A stretch of DNA of 64,000 nt, from positions 25,270,001 to 25,334,000 of the forward strand of contig JAIVEN010000010.1 of assembly GCA_026686845.1 (NCBI GenBank), written 5' to 3'. This DNA comes from Adenanthera pavonina (taxonomy: Eukaryota > Streptophyta > Magnoliopsida > Fabales > Fabaceae). Of this stretch, positions 58,119 through 64,000 are shown in pieces. Both the position numbers and the translations under genes were made by a program. Each line of letters begins with the position of its first letter. Positions within the stretch are counted from its first letter, which is position 1. The notes under the pieces are model-generated. The model saw nothing but the letters and a program-made list of their open reading frames with translations. It was not told where the DNA came from and ran no database searches.

Positions 58119-60669
58119 TGTAATACCTCTCTTATGAGCCAATTTCCTATGTATTTAATCATTCTAAACTCCATTTATATCATAGTAGGATCTTGAATCA
58201 CAATAAAGGCCATGATAAAATTTTTCCAACTTTGGGTACTATTCATTTAATCGAATTTATTTATTTTGGTTAAATTTCAAAATATCATAACTAAATCAAT
58301 AAAAATCATATGCATGTGATTCAAATCTCTATGGATAGCTTATAACTTTGTCCACATGGGAAAAATATAAGTTAGAACAATAATAGTACTAATCTGAAAA
58401 GGAAACTCTGTGAACTTTCACAGTTTATACAAAAACTGTAAAAATAATCATTTTAATTGGGATTAAATATAAAAATCTGCCAAATATTGTACACACACCC
58501 AATCTAAGTGATCTTTAGAACATTGGAGAGATCTTCATGTCTACTTTTAAACCATATATATCATTTATTCTTTATACATCAAAAGTCCAAATAGTGGCAT
58601 GTTTGCTCTACGTAGGTCAAGATGACCATTTATATCTTCAACTTTGCCAAACAAAAGCCATAAAATATTTACATTGCCATATATCATTTTCATACCATAC
58701 CATACTTTAGCTAAGATCTAAGACATCATAAAAACTTGAACAAATATACTTAACATCACATTTACAAAATTACACAAAAGGTCGAAGCTCATGGCCATTG
58801 CTAGAATTATCGAGTTAATGGCCAAATTCTTTCTCCTTTCCTTTCTCTTCCTTGGTGGTCTTGCCATTATTCCTACCTATTCATGGTTAATATCAAGGCG
58901 AGTGAGATTCAAAGAATCTCAGTAGTCAACACCCAAAATTCCATCACATCATCACATTAAGCATGAAAATATCACGATAACACATTTTGAATGTATTAAC
59001 ACATTTGTGTCATATGAATTCATAAAATTTTTTGAAGAGTTTCATTTTGAAAAATGGACATCCTGGGTTTTCAATGCCTCTCAATCAACTTAGCCAATAA
59101 ACATAAAGCATCTCAAAATAGAATTGCAATCATATGACAAGGCATAAAGCACATTGAACACAAACATGATAACATAATACTAGTACGGGAAATAAACTAC
59201 CTTATGATGCTCCCTTGCTCTCCAAACTTAATATGCCACTTCTTGAGCCTCTTAACACTTCCTTGAACCTAATCATATCATCATTGAACCAATTTAGCCA
59301 ATGATTTTTCAAAATTATACAATGCCATAACACTAAAACCCAAAATTTTCACTTTATTTTCCTTTGCTTTTTCTTTATACAACATACTTGTTCTTAAGGC
59401 TTTAGACCATGGGAAATCCATTTTCGAGGTCAAAATCATGAAATTCCAACTCTAAAAACTTTCCCTGTTCTGGCCGAAATTATCTCAAAATGATTAAAAA
59501 AAATTTCCTTTAAATCACTTCAAACTATCCATGGATTCATGCTTCTAGTGTCTAGTCTATGCTTTTTCCTAAGTTTCATGGTCCAAAACTCATTCCTATG
59601 CTAAAAACCCAATTTGGATGAAACCCTAAGGTATAAAGGAAGCAAACTAAACCATAAATCATGCTTTGGAAACCATAGATAGTAAGCTTAAGGTAGTAGT
59701 ATTAAGGCTTACCAACTTGTGCTTTGAATTTCCTTGGATTCTCCCTCTTTCTTTCTCTCATTCTCTTGCATTTTCTTTCTGGTTTTTTGCTGCTGGAAGA
59801 GCCCGTGAAATGAAGTGGGAAATGAGTGGTAAAGTGATTTAATTAAGTGGCTAATCACTTAATTAATTAAAGTCACTTTTTGCTAATCATTGTTACTTTT
59901 TCACATACTTCTTAAAGAAGTATTACAAAATATAATATAATATTACTTGAGTCATATGACTGCAGCAATAGTCACACACGGGAGAGAGAGAAGTGTCCAA
60001 GAATTGCCCAATTTTCCTGATCTAGATATACCTCAATCCGAGTATTTTTTAACCGTACCGATAAAACCATCTTTATACTAATTTAGCATTTTGGTATACA
60101 AGACTATTCTAATTTTATTTTTATACTTCCATAATTATCTTATCCCAAATGGTATCTATGTATGACCCATATCCAGTCCCAATTTCTTTTTAACCATCGC
60201 TAGGGCCCACGGTTTACTTTATCAGTTTATTATTCCTTTTGGACACTCGGCACTGATTATTTCTTTATTCTTGAATATTAACCCTCAGTGCCATATACCA
60301 TTGGACTTCTCCCTGAGGGATTCATTTTAATAGTAATTTTACATATTTACACAATTGCCCTTAACCTGGGTTAAACTATAATTTTTGAATCTTTCGGGTC
60401 ATTAGGTGTAATTTTCTCCAAGACTTTTCTATTTCTTTCCCACTTAAATTTTAATACTTTTGGGACATGAATGTCATTTTTATAGTTCTTTAGGGGTAAA
60501 AATATAATTTTCACATTTCTCTATCCAATAGGGGAAAAATGATCTTTTTTACCCTATTTCACGTAAAACGGTGTCTATCCATTTTCATGAATTTCTTACA
60601 TATTTTATGTTATCATCACTTATGTCCTCTTTTATCACCTAATATCCAGTGAAATTTTGAGATATTACA
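58119..60669 (-). repeat. Element B5 3' LTR
   Basis: It begins TGTAATACC and ends GAGATATTACA, with changes from the TGTAACACC...GTTACA termini of B1. A short hairpin GAGATTCAAAGAATCTC lies at 58909. No open frame of interest is present. Confidence 0.85.
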
Positions 60670-60686
60670 TTTCTATCCCCCTTAAA
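60670..60686 (-). other. Polypurine tract of element B5
   Basis: The reverse complement reads TTTAAGGGGGATAGAAA and abuts the inner LTR end. It is less pure than that of element A but in the expected place. Confidence 0.72.
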
Positions 60687-60719
60687 TTAAATTTTGTTAT
60701 CGAAATTTAAAACATACCT

Positions 60720-61990
60720 TATATAAATAGTGCTGGATACTTTTGTTGCATGTGTGACTCCATCTCCTAGGTTGCTTCTTATGTAGATAAGCCTTACCAT
60801 ACCGCCTTCGCTAGAAGAATGTCTTTGTTCCTCAACTGTTTGACTCGATAATCTATTATTCTTTCAGTTAATACATTAAAGCAAAGATTATCTTGTAAGT
60901 CAATATATTCGTATTCTATAATATGTAAAGGGTCTGCCCGATATTTCTTTAATTAGGAGACATGTAAGATACTGTGGATTTGGCTTAGATTTGCTGGTAG
61001 GGCTAACTGGTAAGCTACAGGTCTAGCTTTTGAAAGGATTTCAGAAGGTCCAACATACTTGGGACTAAGCTTTTTCGGTTTCAGAGATCGACCAACTCCA
61101 GTTGGAGGAGATACTTTAAGAAATACATGGTCTCTTACTTCGAATTCCAACAACTTCCTTCTTTGATCTGCATTACTCTTTTGTCTACTTTGAGCCGGTA
61201 ATAGCTTTTTCTTTATCAATTCAATCTGTATGGAAGTTTGGTCTATGATCTCTGGACGTATCAACTACCTTTCACTCAATTCTGTCCACCAAAGTGGGGA
61301 CCTGCACTTCCTACCATGCAATGCTTCATAAGGTGCCATCTGTATACTAGAATGATAACTGTTGTTATAGGAAAATTCTGCCAAAGGCAAGAATATATCC
61401 CAGTTTTCTTTCATCTCTAGCACACAAGCCCTTAGCATATCCTCTAATGTCTGAATTGTTCTTTTAGTCTGTCCATTAGTCTGAGGATGATATGCTATAC
61501 TGAACCTTAATTTAGTACCTAAGGCTTACTGTAATGATCTCCAGAAATTTAAAGTGAACCTTGGATCTCAGTTTGATATGATACTGCTTGGCACTCCATG
61601 TAATCTTATTATCTCTTTTACATATAGTTGTGCCAATCTATCCAGTGTATATGTTGACCTCATGGTTAAGAAGTGTGCTGACTTCGTTAGCCTGTCCACA
61701 ATTACCCAGATTGTATCATATCCTAACAATGTTCTAGGTAATCCTATTATGAAATCCATTGAAATACTATCTCATTTTCATTCTAGGATCTCTAGTGGAT
61801 GTAACAATCCAGTAGGCTTGTGGTGCTCTATTTTTACTTTTTGACACACCAAGCATCTAGACACATACTGAGTAATATCCCTTTTCATACCAGGTCATCA
61901 AAATAATTTCTTTAAATCATGATATATTTTCGTAATACTTGGATGGATAGTATATTTACTCTGATGTGCCTTTGTCAAAACCTTTTCTCT
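60720..61990 (-). pseudogene. Element B5 integrase with chromodomain, broken
   Basis: The minus strand gives [10 protein letters not shown] of the zinc-binding region (about 61950-61980), the core [29 protein letters not shown] (61568-61759), then IISN-stop-DPRFTLNFW. Here the family's catalytic second Asp (in SDRDPRF) is Asn and the Arg is a stop. Further on are SPKYVGPSEILSKARPVAYQ (60953-61264 frame) and a chromodomain ending ATWEMESHMQQKYPALF near 60725-60775. Multiple stops are present; it is certainly inactive. Confidence 0.88.
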
Positions 61991-63560
61991 TATCTCTACT
62001 ACTAGTGGTACATAAACTCTTTTTTGAAATCTCATTAAGCCATTTTCTGATACATTAAATCCATGCATCTCTCTATGCCTTTGCTTTTCTTTAACTAACT
62101 TTATGAACTCATCCTTTTGCTGGGCTTTCAATAAATCATTTAAATATTCATTGCCAATTCTGGTCTCATGCAACTGTAAAAATAAATGCATGTCTCTGTG
62201 ATCCTCCAGCATTTTCATTTCATAAATCATCATGTAGGCTACGCAAATAGTTTTTCTGCTCAATGCATCAGCCACTACATTAGCCTTTCCTGGATGGTAT
62301 TTAATAGAATGGTCATAATCTTTTAATAACTCCATCCATCTTCTTTGCCTCACATTTAATTCTTTCTAATTGTCTAAATATTTGAGGCTCTTGTGGTCAC
62401 AAAACACTTCTACTATTCCACCATAAAGATGGTGTCTCCATATCTTGAGAGCATGCACTATAGCCGCAAGTTCTAAATCATGAGTGAGATAGTTTTCTTC
62501 ATGTGGTTTTAATTGTCTAGAAGTATAAGCTACCACTCTAACTTCCTACATAAGTACACAACCCAATCCGTGCTTACTTGCATCTGTATAAAGCACCAAA
62601 AGGTTCCTTGGGATTAGGTATAGTTAATATAGGTGGAGTAGTTAACCTGTGCTTTAGTTCATGAAATTTATCTTCGTAATTCTTATCCCACACAAGAGGT
62701 TTGTCTTTGCGAGTAAGTTTTGTAAGTGGCAATGCAATTTGAGAAAAATCTTTTATGAAACGCCTGTAATAGCCAGCTAAACCAAGAAAACTTCTTATCT
62801 CGATTACAGTCTTAGGTTGCTTCCACTTTAGGGCAGCATCTACTTTACTTGGGTCTACTACAACCCCATCCTCGGAGATGATGTGCCTTAAGAACTGTAC
62901 CTCTGTGAGCCAAAACTCACACTTACTTAGTTTAGCATATAGCTTTCTTTCTTTTAAAACTTTCAAGACTATTCTCAAATGTATTTTGTGCTCCTTTAAA
63001 GACTTAGAGTACACGAATATATCATCAATAAGGACCACAACAAATTTATCTAAGTATGGCCGGAATATCCTATTCATATAGTCCATAAAAATTGCTGGAG
63101 CATTCGTTAGACCAAATGGCATTACTAAAAATTCATAGTGCTCGTAGCGAGTTCTAAAAGCAGTTTTGGGAACATCTTTTGCCTTTACCCGTAGTTGATG
63201 ATACCCTGATCGTAAGTCAATTTTTGAAAACATAGTGGCACCAGCCAATTGATCTAATAGGTCATCAATTCTAGGTAAGGGATTTTTATTCTTTATTGTT
63301 ACTTTGTTTAGTTCCCTATAATCATACATAATCGGAGGCTTGCATCTTTCTTCTTTACAAATAATACTGGAGCACCCCATGGAGAAACATTAGGTCTAAT
63401 AAATCCTTTTCCAATAACTCCTTAATTTGCTTCTTTAATTCTGCCAACTCAAGTGGGGCCATTCTATATGGTGCTTTGGATATCGGGCCCGTTCCTGGGG
63501 CTAAGTCTAGGGCAAATTCAACCTTTCTTTCTGGTGGTAAATCTTTAAAATCCTTTGGAA
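61991..63560 (-). pseudogene. Element B5 reverse transcriptase and RNase H, broken
   Basis: RT on the minus strand (62574-63380 frame) includes [56 protein letters not shown] and the catalytic [12 protein letters not shown]. Just upstream, [19 protein letters not shown] is in the neighbouring frame, so a frameshift lies near 63360. RNase H appears as the C-terminal block [16 protein letters not shown] (near 62260-62310), with stops around 62355-62570. The order is the same as in element A. Confidence 0.9.
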
Positions 63561-63810
63561 ATACTTCTGGAAATTCATCTACCACTGGTATCCTTTCAAT
63601 CTCTTCATCAACTTCTACATTGACTGCAAAAAAAACTAAGTAGGCTGAACATCATTTTCCCAAGCATCTCTCAGCTTGAGTGGTCGATATAAAATTTAGC
63701 TTAGTCTCAATAATTGGAATACTTTCTGGGGTAGGCAAGATTAGGACTTTATTTTTGCAATCAAGGAGAATATTATTGGCAGAGAGCCAATTCATGCCTA
63801 TTACTGTCAG
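63561..63810 (-). pseudogene. Element B5 protease C-terminal part, truncated
   Basis: The minus strand reads VIGMNWLSANNI (63765-63805), then [20 protein letters not shown] and [11 protein letters not shown], the linker to RT. The active-site D-S/T-G region, expected just upstream, is missing because the sequence changes at 63810 to a plus-strand gag. There is a stop near 63650. Confidence 0.82.
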
Positions 63811-64000
63811 TAAGAGATGAGAAGGAAGCAAAATTCATTATGCTCCGACAAGGAGAAAATCAGTCTGTTGATGAGTATGTAGCTACTTTTATACAGTTAA
63901 GAAGGTATTCTACATACTTACAGCAACATGATGATGAATGATGGAAGACTGAGAAGCTGGAAAGAGGTTTGAAACTAGCTATCAAAGAAAGAGTAACACC
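63811..64000 (+). pseudogene. Ty3/gypsy gag fragment on the plus strand
   Basis: The plus strand reads RDEKEAKFIMLRQGENQSVD, EYVATFIQLRRYSTYLQQHD, a TGA, then WKTEKLERGLKLAIKERVTP to the window edge. This is the retrotransposon gag (capsid) pattern of chromoviruses and is similar to element A gag (SADDYIDQFLDLAKYSTYL). It faces the B5 pol on the other strand, so it is an inverted piece or another element. Confidence 0.8.

Larger units (their letters stand above)
58119..63810 (-). mobile_element. Element B5: family-B Ty3/gypsy chromovirus, partial
   Basis: It has a 2551-bp 3' LTR (58119-60669), a polypurine tract, and on the minus strand chromodomain, integrase, RNase H, RT and protease up to 63810, where the sequence breaks. 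Protein blocks are close to those of element A, so both fit the Tekay/Del group. Its LTR matches the solo LTRs B1, B2 and B4 and shows what they derive from. Gag, primer site and 5' LTR are not present in this orientation. Confidence 0.9.

Noticed and set aside
1..64000. tRNA, rRNA, CRISPR or riboswitch elements
   Set aside because: None was recognised on either strand. Apparent clover-leaf-like words were limited to the SINE-like unit.

Overview
The window is AT-rich nuclear DNA of a flowering plant, probably a eudicot. The evidence is plant Ty3/gypsy chromoviruses with initiator-Met-tRNA primer sites, En/Spm (CACTA) transposases of the plant TNP2 and Transposase_24 types, Stowaway-like MITEs, a tRNA-derived SINE-like copy, and intron-bearing fragments of plant housekeeping genes. 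No intact host gene, tRNA, rRNA or CRISPR array was found. It is a deep nest of dead transposons in which pieces of host genes have been trapped.

Left part (1-24.2 kb). A minus-strand, apparently non-coding LTR element (family C) runs from about 0.8 to 23.7 kb and is split by later insertions. One is a family-B solo LTR (2437-14584) with a perfect ACTGG target duplication. That LTR is itself split by a 9.3 kb minus-strand Ty3/gypsy chromovirus (element A, 3740-13010) with both LTRs, primer site, polypurine tract, gag, protease, reverse transcriptase, RNase H, integrase and chromodomain, all broken by stops. A plus-strand family-B LTR (19210-22681) splits the right LTR of element C.

Middle part (24.1-43.2 kb). 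A cupin (11S-globulin-like) exon fragment abuts a CACTA-type end with a palindromic repeat array, followed by a minus-strand coatomer beta-prime (WD40) fragment that keeps an intron. Two MITEs follow. Another family-B solo LTR (27706-35614, CTTTA duplication) contains a 2.5 kb CACTA element (TTA duplication), which carries a SINE-like copy, and a Sirevirus-like tandem LTR (31106-34585, AATGT duplication). From 37.4 to 42.1 kb lie three unrelated host gene fragments, all on the plus strand: a DUF662/GORAB-like golgin first exon with promoter-like upstream DNA and a 249-bp duplication, a ubiquitin-specific protease exon, and five exons of valyl-tRNA synthetase. The last two are joined inside one exon. 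A CACTA-type end lies at 43151.

Right part (43.2-64 kb). This holds remnants of En/Spm transposons: two Transposase_24 genes, one of them (49.1-51.5 kb) fused to a Ulp1-like protease domain and split by a Sirevirus-like solo LTR with a TTATT duplication, and a minus-strand TNP2 transposase (54.8-57.1 kb). The window ends in a second minus-strand chromovirus (58119-63810) of family B. Its pol reading stops abruptly at 63810 against a gag fragment on the opposite strand.

No functional new system is evident. The most interesting locus is the compound gene-fragment cluster at 37.4-42.1 kb. Also notable are the CACTA with palindromic ends beside a coatomer fragment, the patchy divergence between the LTRs of element A, and the head-to-head pol/gag junction.
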